In this document: positions 27,880 through 36,052 of the stretch, in pieces | Position numbering within the stretch: position 1 is the first letter of the stretch | Layout: each line of letters opens with the position of its first letter | Source of the DNA: Ruegeria sp. THAF33 | GTDB taxonomy: Bacteria > Pseudomonadota > Alphaproteobacteria > Rhodobacterales > Rhodobacteraceae | Direction of reading: 5' to 3' | NCBI RefSeq assembly: GCF_009363615.1 | Contig: NZ_CP045384.1 | Location: 494,501-558,500 of the forward strand | Length of the DNA: 64,000 nucleotides | The notes under the pieces: model-generated | What the model was told of the DNA's origin: nothing | Database searches by the model: none | Seen by the model: only the letters and a program-made list of their open reading frames with translations | Position numbers and translations under genes: made by a program

Positions 27880-29262
27880 TCAAATCACCCGGATGAACCC
27901 GGTCAGCCCGGTTTTCTGGTGTTCGATCACGTGGCAATGAAACGCCCAGTCGCCGGGATTGTCCGCGACCAGCCCGATGTCGACGGTCTCGTCTTTCAGC
28001 AAAAGCATGGTATCGGACAGCAACGGTGGCAGTTTGCGCAGGTTCGACGTCAGCGGAACGAAGGCCAGCCCGTGCAGGTGGATCGGGTGCAGATTGGGCG
28101 ATTCATTGCGCAGTCGCAGAACATAGCTCTTGCCCCGTTGCAGTACAGCCAGCGGCCCGGTTCCCTGCGCCGCATCGCCCGGCCAGGGCGTGCGGTTGAT
28201 CGACCAGAAACTATAGCCCAAAGACCCGCAGAACCCGTCATTCGGGGCGCCGCCTTCCGGGGTCCAGCCGAACACGAACTCATGCAACTCGGCCTGATCA
28301 AGATCAGGGCGCGCGACAGGGTTTGCCTGCAATGGGCGCAGCTCTCGCAGATCACGCGCGATGGAGTGTCCCGTGGCCCGCAACCGGACCATGGCGCGGT
28401 GTTTCTGCCCGGGAAACTTTGCCATCAGCAGGGCTGATTGCCCTTCGTCGTCCGGCATCCGAACGGCCAAATCCACCCGTTGACCCGGGGCCAGCAAGAG
28501 CGGCTGGGCTGCTGTGGGCCGTGTCACGTCTGTTTCTACCGGATGTCCGTCCCATGCGATGATACGGGTCTGGGCCCCTTCGGGATGCAAGTTGTAGATA
28601 CGGGTCGTGTCCGTGTTGACCACCCGCACGCGCACCAGGCTGCCCGCGGCGTGGTCATATACTGCCTCGCTCTGCCAATTGGCGGTCTGCACGTTGCCGA
28701 ACGTGCCGGCCCGCGCCGCGCCGCGGGCGGTATAGGCCGGCAGAAACGCGTCGTCTTCGTCCAGCCGGAAATCCCGCAGATTGATCACCTGTTCGCTGTC
28801 GAATCCCGGGTCTTCCGGTTCGGCAATCACCATCACACCGGTCAGCCCTCGGGCCATCTGGTCCATCGTCATGCAATGCGGATGATACCAATACGTGCCC
28901 GCATCCGGCGGCGTGAGTTCATAGGTAAAGCTCTCGTTCTCGCCGATGGGCATCTGGGTCAGATAGGGCACACCGTCCATTTCGTTGCGGATGCGCAGCC
29001 CGTGCCAATGCATCGCAGTATAATCGGGCAGGGTATTGCGCACCGTCAGGCGCAATGTTTCGCCCTGGCGCCCGTAAAGAACCGGCGGCGGCGCATCCGG
29101 TGACAGGCTGACCATCCCCGTGGTCCGCTGACCGCGCAACCGATAGCTGGCAGGTTGCACCACCAGTTCCCGAACGGGATCGCTGGCCGCCAGAGACAAC
29201 CCTCCCAAACCCAAAGCACCGGCGGCGGCGCTGCTTCCAAGAAGAAACTCGCGACGTTTCAT
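27880..29262 (-). CDS. Tat-exported multicopper oxidase
   Basis: A periplasmic three-domain cupredoxin oxidase of 460 residues. ATG 29262 is chosen because it gives a twin-arginine signal peptide (MKRREFLLGSSAAAGALGLGG) and has GAGG upstream. The four copper motifs are present: HWHGLR, WYHPHC, LHPIHLHG and HCHVIEHQKTGL. The residue after the last glycine is Leu rather than Met, so the type 1 copper may lack the methionine axial ligand. Copper(I), manganese or phenol oxidation are possible; no copper-resistance gene is adjacent. It separates rnc from era. Confidence 0.92.
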   Translation of the reverse strand: MKRREFLLGSSAAAGALGLGGLSLAASDPVRELVVQPASYRLRGQRTTGMVSLSPDAPPPVLYGRQGETLRLTVRNTLPDYTAMHWHGLRIRNEMDGVPYLTQMPIGENESFTYELTPPDAGTYWYHPHCMTMDQMARGLTGVMVIAEPEDPGFDSEQVINLRDFRLDEDDAFLPAYTARGAARAGTFGNVQTANWQSEAVYDHAAGSLVRVRVVNTDTTRIYNLHPEGAQTRIIAWDGHPVETDVTRPTAAQPLLLAPGQRVDLAVRMPDDEGQSALLMAKFPGQKHRAMVRLRATGHSIARDLRELRPLQANPVARPDLDQAELHEFVFGWTPEGGAPNDGFCGSLGYSFWSINRTPWPGDAAQGTGPLAVLQRGKSYVLRLRNESPNLHPIHLHGLAFVPLTSNLRKLPPLLSDTMLLLKDETVDIGLVADNPGDWAFHCHVIEHQKTGLTGFIRVI

Positions 29263-29421
29263 GAGAACCTCACTGAACGGATCTGATGCCGGGCTGGGAT
29301 TGGCTGGGCGTCCGCGTCCATCTGACACCTCAAGCGCAAGGCTGCAATGCGACAAATCCCTCTGGTCCGCCGGACCTTTCTGCTATAGGGGTGCGCACCT
29401 GCAAACAGGATCGCCAGACTC

Positions 29422-30330
29422 ATGACCACACGCGCCGGATTTATTGCCCTGATCGGAGAGCCCAATGCGGGCAAGTCCACCCTGCTGAACCACATGGTCG
29501 GGGCCAAGGTGTCGATCGTGACGCATAAGGTGCAGACCACCCGCGCGCGTATCCGTGGCGTGGCGATGGAGGGCGACGCGCAGCTGGTTTTCGTCGACAC
29601 GCCGGGCTTGTTCAAACCCCGCCGCCGCTTGGATCGCGCCATGGTCGCCGCCGCATGGGGCGGGGCCGCGGATGCCGACATCGTTGTGCTTATGGTCGAG
29701 GCGCATCGTGGCATTACTGAAGGCGTTGAGCGCATCCTCGAAGGTCTCGAAGAGATCGGGCAAGGCCGCACGATCGCGTTGGCCATCAACAAGATCGACA
29801 AGGTGCCGTCCGAGAAGCTGCTGGCGCTGACCAGTGACCTGAACGCACGCTACCCGTTTGCCGAAACCTTCATGATCTCTGCTGAAAAGGGACACGGCGT
29901 CGAGGACCTGCGCAAATGGCTGGCCTCTGAATTGCCTGAGGGCCCCTGGCTCTATCCCGAAGACCAGATCGCCGATCTGCCCCTGCGCATGATCGCCGCG
30001 GAAATGACGCGCGAGAAGCTGACCCTGCGCCTGCATCAGGAATTGCCCTATCAACTGACCGTCGAGACCGAAAACTGGGAAGAGCGCAAAGACGGCTCTG
30101 CCAAGATCGATCAGGTCATCTATGTCATGCGTGACGGCCACAAAGGCATCGTGCTGGGCAAAAAGGGTGAGACGATCAAAGCCGTCAGCCAGGCCGCGCG
30201 CGCCGAGTTGGAAGAGTTCCTCGACCGCAGGATCCACCTGTTCCTGCAAGTGAAGGTCCGGCCCAATTGGCTGGAAGAATCCGAGCGGTATTCGGAAATG
30301 GGGCTGGATTTCAAAGACGGAAACGCATGA
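29422..30330 (+). CDS. era: GTPase Era
   Basis: Ribosome-associated GTPase needed for 16S rRNA maturation and 30S assembly. G1 is GEPNAGKST (12-20), G3 is DTPG, G4 is NKID, and the KH domain fills the C-terminal third with the GKKGETIKAVSQAAR loop. The 302-residue length is normal. The ATG at 29422 is the first in frame near the family N-terminus. The following DUF1491 gene begins inside its stop codon. Confidence 0.97.
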   Translation: MTTRAGFIALIGEPNAGKSTLLNHMVGAKVSIVTHKVQTTRARIRGVAMEGDAQLVFVDTPGLFKPRRRLDRAMVAAAWGGAADADIVVLMVEAHRGITEGVERILEGLEEIGQGRTIALAINKIDKVPSEKLLALTSDLNARYPFAETFMISAEKGHGVEDLRKWLASELPEGPWLYPEDQIADLPLRMIAAEMTREKLTLRLHQELPYQLTVETENWEERKDGSAKIDQVIYVMRDGHKGIVLGKKGETIKAVSQAARAELEEFLDRRIHLFLQVKVRPNWLEESERYSEMGLDFKDGNA

Positions 30331-30656
30331 CGCGGCTGACGGCGGAATTCTGGGTTCACGCCTATCTGGCGCGGCTGCGATTTCAGGATATCCCGGCCTA
30401 TGTGGTGGCCCATGGCGATGACACCGCAGGCGCAGTTCTGGTCAAGCTGAACACACTGGACGGGCAGGCCGTTGCCTTCCAACGCAGCTTTGATCTGATG
30501 AGTGGCGAACGGAAATGGGTCGAACTCTCGTCCGGTCTTGAAGGTGACGTGGACCAAGCCATCCAGCGCCAACGCAGCTTTGACCCCGACCTCTGGGTGA
30601 TCGAGGTCGAAGACCGGCAGGGGCGGCACCTGCTGGGCGAAGAAGGGCTGGAGTGA
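30327..30656 (+). CDS. DUF1491 family protein
   Basis: A 109-residue soluble protein from ATG 30327, overlapping the era stop by ATGA. MTRLTAEFWVHAYLARLR is the family's N-terminus, and DPDLWVIEVEDRQGRHLL the C-terminal motif. DUF1491 proteins occur beside era and recO in alphaproteobacteria and have no known function. Coupling with era suggests a ribosome or RNA link, which is only an inference. Confidence 0.88.
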   Translation: MTRLTAEFWVHAYLARLRFQDIPAYVVAHGDDTAGAVLVKLNTLDGQAVAFQRSFDLMSGERKWVELSSGLEGDVDQAIQRQRSFDPDLWVIEVEDRQGRHLLGEEGLE

Positions 30657-30766
30657 CCAGTACTGAAGGGTCTTTGACGCAGAGACCAAAATGACTATTT
30701 TACCCCGGCAATTACACTGGCAGGGCTGGCTTGCCCTGTGGACAGGCGCAACCAAGAGGTGCTTTC

Positions 30767-31090
30767 GTGGCTGAAACGCTTGCTGAGAAACTGGAAAAAT
30801 CGGAACTCGGCCACTGGATGCAGCGGTTCGAAAGCTTCATGGTCTTTGTCGGGGTTGTTGGTCCTTTTGCCACGCTTCCGCAACTGGTCAAGCTCTACTT
30901 TACCCATTCAGAACACGCTACTGGTCAGTCGCTTCTGTCCTGGTCGCTTTATGCCGGGCTGTCCTTCCTGTGGTTTGCGTATGGTCTGGTGGTGGGCAAG
31001 TTGCCCATCTATGTGGGCAACGGTATCTCGATGGTGCTGAACCTGCTGATGGTCATAGGAATTCTGGTTCATGCGGGTGTGACGTTCTGA
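30767..31090 (+). CDS. SemiSWEET-like PQ-loop membrane protein
   Basis: A 107-residue protein with three membrane helices after a charged N-terminal helix. GTG 30767 has AGAGG about 7 bases upstream and is preferred over TTG 30731. The first helix runs into the PQ motif (FATLPQLVKLYFTH, the P-Q pair about residue 38), followed by a serine-rich turn SLLSWSLYAGLSFLW and a last helix. This one-repeat architecture is that of SemiSWEET/MtN3-like transporters, which dimerise to pass small sugars; the real substrate is unknown. Confidence 0.8.
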   Translation: MAETLAEKLEKSELGHWMQRFESFMVFVGVVGPFATLPQLVKLYFTHSEHATGQSLLSWSLYAGLSFLWFAYGLVVGKLPIYVGNGISMVLNLLMVIGILVHAGVTF

Positions 31091-31146
31091 ACTTCACGCT
31101 GGCTTGGGTCTTTCTTGTTCGCGGTCGCAGACGATGCTCGGGTCCA

Positions 31147-31536
31147 TCAATCCGCGTCGCCAAAATAGACAAAGCTCATCTTGTTCCCGTCAGGGTCGCG
31201 TGCGTAGGCACCAAAAAAGTTTGGGCCATATTGGGGGCGGTCCCCCGGATCACCTTCGTTTGTTCCGCCATTTGCAAGCGCGGCCGCGTGCGCATCACGC
31301 ACTTCCTCTGTGCTTTGGCACAACAGGCCAACCATGTTTCCGTTGCCGATTGTCGCGTCTTTTTTGTCGAACGGTGTCGCGACCCATATGCATCCGCCGC
31401 CGCGCAGCTCATAGCATACAGCATGCGGCATATACTCGGCGACGACCTTTCCGCCGATCCGGGGCATAACCGCGTCGTAATAGCTGCGTGCCTTGGCAAC
31501 GTCGTTGGAACCGATCATGACGTAATTAAGAGACAT
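31147..31536 (-). CDS. VOC (glyoxalase/bleomycin-resistance) superfamily protein
   Basis: A 129-residue two-repeat protein. The first beta-alpha-beta unit is YVMIGSNDVAKARSYYDAVM, the second is GLLCQSTEEVRDAHAAALANG, and the closing strand is FGAYARDPDGNKMSFVYF, with the usual RDPDGN turn. Metal-dependent lyases, dioxygenases and resistance proteins share this fold. A promoter with a LexA-type box overlapping the -10 region lies directly upstream, so it may be DNA-damage inducible. Confidence 0.87.
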   Translation of the reverse strand: MSLNYVMIGSNDVAKARSYYDAVMPRIGGKVVAEYMPHAVCYELRGGGCIWVATPFDKKDATIGNGNMVGLLCQSTEEVRDAHAAALANGGTNEGDPGDRPQYGPNFFGAYARDPDGNKMSFVYFGDAD

Positions 31537-31554
31537 TTTGGGAATCCCACTTTA

Positions 31555-31569
31555 GAACATAAGAAGAAC
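31555..31569. promoter_or_regulatory. LexA-type SOS box (GTTC-N7-GTTC)
   Basis: On the minus strand GTTC TTCTTAT GTTC matches the alphaproteobacterial LexA box. It ends 19 bases before the ATG of the VOC gene. It overlaps a predicted promoter on the same strand: TTGCTT at 31591-31596, a 17-base spacer, and TAATGT at 31568-31573. Binding there would block the -10 region. Confidence 0.5.
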
Positions 31570-31596
31570 ATTATGGCCTGAACGGGATTAAAGCAA
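31568..31596 (-). promoter_or_regulatory. Sigma-70-type promoter of the VOC gene
   Basis: Minus-strand TTGCTT (31591-31596) and TAATGT (31568-31573) are spaced by 17 bases. The predicted start falls about 25 bases before the VOC ATG, and a LexA-type box covers the -10 element. Confidence 0.5.
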
Positions 31597-31824
31597 CGCA
31601 TTCTTTTGTACGCGTCTGGCGATACCCCGGACGACAGACGGGGTTTCCATCGGCCAAGGGGCAGCAGGCGCGTTCTGCCGGGGCATTGGTGATCTGAAGA
31701 ATGGCGGCGGGTTCATGTTGAGGCACAACGGAAACTACCGTGGTCAGGTCTGGTCGCTATATCGTGCCGGACCGTTGCAATGAAAAGCCGATGCTCTGCC
31801 CTTCAGTCTTTGCATGTCTTGGGA
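31574..31824. other. Intergenic stretch between VOC and DUF-like genes
   Basis: Together with the VOC promoter this is a 288-base region without a convincing gene. It holds a 6-bp hairpin ACCCCG/CGGGGT at 31624-31644 followed by only three T residues, which may be a weak terminator for the minus-strand gene that ends at 31825. Short plus-strand open frames here have no ribosome site and no family features. Confidence 0.5.
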
Positions 31825-32076
31825 TCACGCGCCATGTCCGCCGTTCCACCCGTCTTCGTACTCGCCCAACACCCTGGACAGGTGCAGCAGAGACGCAGAA
31901 AAGCGTGCGTAGACATCCCTCGACAACATCGGCTTGTTGTCATCCAGCACCTGCACAAGTTCGACAACGGTCGACGCAAACGTCTCATAGACCTGCATGT
32001 CGGCCGCCGTTGGGTCCGGTGTCCAGATTTCGCGTTCGTCGTAGTATGTGGCGGGTTTCGGTTCGTCATCGATCAT
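31825..32076 (-). CDS. Small acidic protein of unknown function
   Basis: An 83-residue protein from ATG 32076, with AAGGGG nine bases upstream. It begins MIDDEPKPATYYDEREIWTP and has an amphipathic helix in the middle (FASTVVELVQVLDDNK) and another near the end (YARFSASLLHLSRVLGEY). The longer open frame upstream has no better start. No family is recognised. It is divergent from recO, and its 3' end faces the VOC gene region. Confidence 0.55.
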   Translation of the reverse strand: MIDDEPKPATYYDEREIWTPDPTAADMQVYETFASTVVELVQVLDDNKPMLSRDVYARFSASLLHLSRVLGEYEDGWNGGHGA

Positions 32077-32270
32077 GGTGCGGCCCCTTCTGTTGAAGCG
32101 CAGTTGGGGGTCGTAAAAACGCGTACAAGCCGGGTGGCGCGAAGTCACAAAACTATGGCGGCTTTGGAAAAGAACGCGCGCTGAAAAGGGGTTGAAGCAC
32201 TTCCGGTCTTGCGCGCCAACGTCGCTTGGGATTTTCTGCGAACCAACCAAACCAGCAACAGGGTCAGGTT

Positions 32271-32996
32271 TTGGACTGGCGCGATCACGGAATACTCCTG
32301 ACATTACGCCGCCATGGTGAAACAGCGGCGATCATCGAGGTCTTTACCGAAGGCCACGGGCGTCACGCCGGTGTGGTGCGTGGCGGGACCAGCCGCAAAA
32401 TCGCGCCGATCCTGCAACCTGGGGCGCAACTGGACGTGCTGTGGCGCGCGCGGCTGGAAGAACATATCGGCACCTTTCAGGTCGAACCCCTGCGGTCCCG
32501 CGCGGCAGCCGCGTTTTCAGGGCGGCTGGCACTGTCCGGGCTGAACGCTGTCGTTTCTCTGCTGTCCTTCTGCCTGCCCGAACGGGAACCACACCCCGCG
32601 CTTTTTTCCCGGACGGAACAGTTGATGGATCTGTTGGGGCAGGATGAAGTCTGGCCTCTGGCCTATCTGCGGTGGGAGCTCGCGTTGCTTGACGAACTTG
32701 GCTTTGGCCTTGATCTGACAGCCTGCGCCGTGACCGGTGTGACCGAAGGATTGATCTATGTATCCCCCAAAACAGGCCGTTCCGTCAGCGCCAATGGCGC
32801 CGGGGAATGGGCGGACAAGCTGTTGCCCCTGCCGCCTTGTCTGCGAGGTGAAGGCCCTGCGCCCGATGTCGAGGTCGCAGAGGCCCTGCGCACGACCGGA
32901 TATTTTCTGGAGCACCGCGTTGCTCCGTCTTTAGGGCATAATCCGCTGCCCGAAGCGCGGGCTCGGTTCGTGGATCAGGTCACTCGGCGGCTGTGA
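32271..32996 (+). CDS. recO: DNA repair protein RecO
   Basis: Helps RecF/RecR load RecA on gapped DNA. I chose TTG 32271, which gives [20 protein letters not shown], the usual RecO N-terminus, rather than TTG 32226; the open frame then has 241 residues. The N-terminal OB fold covers about 1-80 ([19 protein letters not shown]) and a helical domain follows ([18 protein letters not shown]). The zinc cysteines of some RecO proteins are not complete here. It overlaps the convergent META gene at its end and belongs to the dispersed rnc-era-recO group. Confidence 0.92.
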   Translation: MDWRDHGILLTLRRHGETAAIIEVFTEGHGRHAGVVRGGTSRKIAPILQPGAQLDVLWRARLEEHIGTFQVEPLRSRAAAAFSGRLALSGLNAVVSLLSFCLPEREPHPALFSRTEQLMDLLGQDEVWPLAYLRWELALLDELGFGLDLTACAVTGVTEGLIYVSPKTGRSVSANGAGEWADKLLPLPPCLRGEGPAPDVEVAEALRTTGYFLEHRVAPSLGHNPLPEARARFVDQVTRRL

Positions 32997-33372
32997 ACAC
33001 CATCTCGTGCCCGTCCTCATTGCGCAGGATCAGCACATTGCCTGACACCTCGGATTGGGTCATGGCCATGAGGGCGGCAAAGTAGAACCCTTCCGCTTCG
33101 AGCCCCGCGCAGGCGGCGCGCGTCGCGTTGAGGTTCTGAACCTCAAACCACGGGTAGGGCGCGTTGAGTGTTCCGTCATAGCTGTTGCACGGAGCGTTCC
33201 CGGTAATCCTGCCTTCTTCGGGAAACCGCAGTAGAGCGCTCGCCTCATAGGGCTGACCATCGATCTCCCTCAGAACCCAGGTCTGGTCCGCCGCACCATA
33301 GGCGGCGACGGTTTCGTCTTTGTCGCATTGGAACAGTGCCAACAAGGGCAGGGTCAGGATCAGGCGAGTCAT
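32980..33372 (-). CDS. META-domain (HslJ-like) exported protein
   Basis: A 130-residue protein with a short signal sequence ([16 protein letters not shown]; the final LFQC is an untypical lipobox). The META domain is visible in [31 protein letters not shown] and [11 protein letters not shown], the last with the two cysteines typical of the family. META proteins are small periplasmic or outer-membrane-linked beta proteins, some tied to stress resistance. Its last 17 bases overlap recO on the other strand. Confidence 0.82.
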   Translation of the reverse strand: MTRLILTLPLLALFQCDKDETVAAYGAADQTWVLREIDGQPYEASALLRFPEEGRITGNAPCNSYDGTLNAPYPWFEVQNLNATRAACAGLEAEGFYFAALMAMTQSEVSGNVLILRNEDGHEMVFTAAE

Positions 33373-33412
33373 GGCTGGGTCTTAGTGCATAGGGGATGTC
33401 GTTGGAACCGGA

Positions 33413-33967
33413 TCAGTAGGGAAGAGACCCGTTCAGCAGTTGCGCACGCACTTCCTGCCGGGGTTTCCAGTTATAGCGCGTATCTTCACGCACCGGCGCC
33501 CAGAACAACGCGCCACTGTTGCGCCAGGGATCAAGGATGATGCCGTCATACATCGAACCCCCCTTGGCGCTGATCAATGCCGAATGGTGGATGATGCGAA
33601 AAGACGTCGGTGGCGACGTGGCCCAGTGCAGATCCAATGTTCGAAAGTTTTCCTGCCGCAGCCGCTTGGTCATGGCTTCTGCCCAATCGTTGCACAGCCC
33701 CTTTTCGCGGAACCCGTTGATGACCTTGGCGTTGTGGATGATGGCGGGGTCGGTGACATTCCAATCCCGCGCCAACTGCTGCGAGTAGGAATAGGCGATG
33801 GTGGCCGCTCTCTGAGCCTCGGCCGGATCGACATCCGGCCCGAGCATTCGGATCGACTGGGCAAGCGCTTCGACATCGCTCTGATCGGCCGTTGGCGCAG
33901 GGGTGGTGCAGGCCGCAAGAACGAGCACCGCCAAAGTGGCGCAAAGTGCAAAGAAGGATCGGGTCAT
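33413..33967 (-). CDS. Lipoprotein of unknown function
   Basis: A 184-residue protein from ATG 33967. The signal peptide ends in the lipobox LVLAAC (C about 19), so it should be membrane-anchored. The mature part has a helical region (ADQSDVEALAQSIRMLGPDVD) and a well-ordered C-terminal half with GLCNDWAEAM, LDLHWATSPPTSFRIIHHSA and YDGIILDPWRNSG. The conserved-looking Cys, His and Asp along this stretch recall papain/transglutaminase-type enzymes (C, H, D order), an idea only. It is common-looking in roseobacters, but I cannot name it. Confidence 0.75.
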   Translation of the reverse strand: MTRSFFALCATLAVLVLAACTTPAPTADQSDVEALAQSIRMLGPDVDPAEAQRAATIAYSYSQQLARDWNVTDPAIIHNAKVINGFREKGLCNDWAEAMTKRLRQENFRTLDLHWATSPPTSFRIIHHSALISAKGGSMYDGIILDPWRNSGALFWAPVREDTRYNWKPRQEVRAQLLNGSLPY

Positions 33968-34161
33968 GCGATGTACCAGGTGCTGATCGGGTTTCGGTCG
34001 GGTCAATCTGACGCTCTAACGGCGAATGGGCCGGGATCAAAGGGGAAGTTTGGATTGGTGCGGACACAGCTCGTCGTTGTCCTGCCGGTCAGAGATGCAG
34101 AAATAGTGAGTACAAAACGGAAGGTCTGCGGGTAGGAGGCGTACAAAACCTCAAAAATCAA

Positions 34162-34189
34162 GAAAAAGACCCGGCGCAATGGCCGGGTC
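34162..34189 (-). terminator. Intrinsic terminator of mcd
   Basis: Eight-base arms GACCCGGC (34168-34175) and GCCGGGTC (34182-34189) enclose a 6-base loop. On the minus strand the stem is followed by TTTTTC. It lies 28 bases after the mcd stop. Confidence 0.85.
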
Positions 34190-34216
34190 AGTTGGGGAAA
34201 CGGGCGCCGGTTCCGG

Positions 34217-35908
34217 TCACCCGAGCAGACGTCGTGCGATGACCTGTGCCTGAATCTCGGCCGCCCCTTCGAAAATGTTGAGAATGCGCGCGTCGCACAG
34301 AACGCGGCTGATCTTGTATTCCAGTGCAAAGCCGTTTCCGCCGTGGATTTGCAACCCGTTGTCGGCGGCTGCCCAGGCCACACGGGCGCCCAGCAGCTTG
34401 GCCATGCCCGCCTCAAGGTCACAGCGTTGGCCGTGGTCTTTTTCCCACGCGCTGAAATAGGTCAGCTGGCGCGCGATCATGATCTCGACCGCCATCATCG
34501 CCAGCTTGCCCGAGACACGCGGGAAGTGGATCAGCGATTTGCCGAATTGCTTGCGGTCGATGGCATATTGCATGGCGATATCCAGCGCGCTTTGCGCCAC
34601 GCCGATGGCGCGCGCGGCGGTCTGGATGCGGGCACTTTCAAAGGTTTCCATCAGCTGTTTGAAACCCTTGCCTTCTTCACCGCCCAGCAGGTTTTCACCC
34701 TTGACGTGGAAGCCGTCAAAGCCCAGCTCGTATTCCTTCATGCCGCGATAACCCAGAACCTCGATCTCACCACCGGTCATGCCGGGGGTGGGGAAGGGAT
34801 TGTCGTCCGTGCCGGGTGTCTTTTCCGCCAGGAACATGGACAGGCCGCGGTGATCGGTGCTGTCGGGATCGGTCCGCGCCAGCAAGGTCATGACATGGGT
34901 CCGCGCGGCGTGGGTGATCCAGGTCTTGTTGCCGGTGATCCGGTAATCACCGTTCTCGTCCTTCACGGCACGGGTCCGCAGGCTGCCAAGATCCGAACCG
35001 GTGTTGGGTTCAGTGAAGACAGCCGTCGGCAGAATTTCGGCGCTGGCCAGTTTTGGCAGCCAGTTGGCCTTTTGCTCTTCCGTGCCGCCGGCGATGATCA
35101 ACTCGGCCGCGATTTCCGAACGGGTGCCCAGCGAGCCCACGCCGATATAGCCACGCGACAGTTCTTCGGAAACGACGCACATGGATGCTTTGGACAGTCC
35201 GAAACCGCCAAACTCTTCGGGGATGGTCAGCCCGAAAACGCCCATTTCCGCCAGTTCTTCGATGATTTCCAGCGGGATCAGCTCATCCTTGAGGTGCCAT
35301 TCATGGGCATACGGTTCGACCTTTTCCTGCGCATAGCGGCGGAACTGGTCGCGGATCATTTCAAGTTCTTCGTCCAGACCCGACGCGCCGAACATGGTGG
35401 CGCCGGCCTGATCCTGCATCAGCTCGACCAAACGGCTACGTGCGGCTTGTGAATTCGCCTGCGCCATCAAGGTCTGTACTTCGGACGACTGAAAGCCCGA
35501 CAGCGCATCCCAGCCGAGGCCCATATCCTGAAGGCGCACGACTTCGCCCTGGTTCATCGGGATGCCACCTGCGACCTGATGCAGGTACTCGCCAAAGGCT
35601 ATCTGGTGAAGCAACTGCTCGAGTTCGCCGAACTTGCCTTCGGCCTGAAGTGCTTCGGCCCAGCGCTGCATCTGTTGCAGCGACTGGTTGTACGTGGCCA
35701 GCCATGCCAGTCCATGCGCGGCGGTCTGGTTTGCCTCGATCAAAGCACCAGAGATACGGCCATCCGCCGAGACCATGCCGCGCACGGATTCGCGGGCTTT
35801 TTCAAAAACGGCTGCTACCGCGGGTACGGCAGCCCGGGTCAAGTTCAGAAGATCGGGCAAAACTGCAGCAGTTGTCATCTCGGTCATATCCTGTCCGTCG
35901 TGGGCCAT
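34217..35908 (-). CDS. mcd: (2S)-methylsuccinyl-CoA dehydrogenase of the ethylmalonyl-CoA pathway
   Basis: FAD enzyme that oxidises (2S)-methylsuccinyl-CoA to mesaconyl-CoA, passing electrons to ETF, in the acetyl-CoA assimilation pathway of isocitrate-lyase-negative alphaproteobacteria. The 563 residues include an N-terminal extension of about 175 residues not found in ordinary acyl-CoA dehydrogenases but typical of Mcd, then the standard acyl-CoA dehydrogenase fold: AVFTEPNTGSDLGSL in the flavin/substrate region, RKQFGKSLIHFP and LQIHGGNGFALEYKISRVLCDA in the C-terminal part. A generic acyl-CoA dehydrogenase is the alternative, but the length favours Mcd. A terminator follows and a palindrome lies in its promoter. 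Confidence 0.9.
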   Translation of the reverse strand: MAHDGQDMTEMTTAAVLPDLLNLTRAAVPAVAAVFEKARESVRGMVSADGRISGALIEANQTAAHGLAWLATYNQSLQQMQRWAEALQAEGKFGELEQLLHQIAFGEYLHQVAGGIPMNQGEVVRLQDMGLGWDALSGFQSSEVQTLMAQANSQAARSRLVELMQDQAGATMFGASGLDEELEMIRDQFRRYAQEKVEPYAHEWHLKDELIPLEIIEELAEMGVFGLTIPEEFGGFGLSKASMCVVSEELSRGYIGVGSLGTRSEIAAELIIAGGTEEQKANWLPKLASAEILPTAVFTEPNTGSDLGSLRTRAVKDENGDYRITGNKTWITHAARTHVMTLLARTDPDSTDHRGLSMFLAEKTPGTDDNPFPTPGMTGGEIEVLGYRGMKEYELGFDGFHVKGENLLGGEEGKGFKQLMETFESARIQTAARAIGVAQSALDIAMQYAIDRKQFGKSLIHFPRVSGKLAMMAVEIMIARQLTYFSAWEKDHGQRCDLEAGMAKLLGARVAWAAADNGLQIHGGNGFALEYKISRVLCDARILNIFEGAAEIQAQVIARRLLG

Positions 35909-35938
35909 GAATCGCGTCCTTTCCTCGGTCGTCTGGTC

Positions 35939-35966
35939 ATATCATGCTGCACGTGCAGCGCAACAA
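35939..35966 (-). promoter_or_regulatory. Promoter of mcd with operator-like palindrome
   Basis: Minus-strand TTGTTG (35961-35966) and TGATAT (35939-35944) are 16 bases apart, about 30 bases before the mcd ATG. The spacer contains the perfect 14-bp palindrome GCTGCACGTGCAGC (35946-35959). Its core CTGC-N4-GCAG fits the TGC-rich site described for the PHB regulator PhaR of Paracoccus, as I recall it. A repressor binding here would cover the promoter. Confidence 0.5.
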
Positions 35967-36052
35967 AAATACTTATTACGCTACGAAAAAGTTCAAATAT
36001 TACCCCAACATTTTTGCAATGCAGAAGAAAATCCAGATGATATCTAGGGGAC

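Noticed and set aside
31740..32096. Plus-strand frame opposite the small acidic-protein gene
   Set aside because: It has no Shine-Dalgarno site; the minus-strand gene from ATG 32076 has a good one and more gene-like composition.
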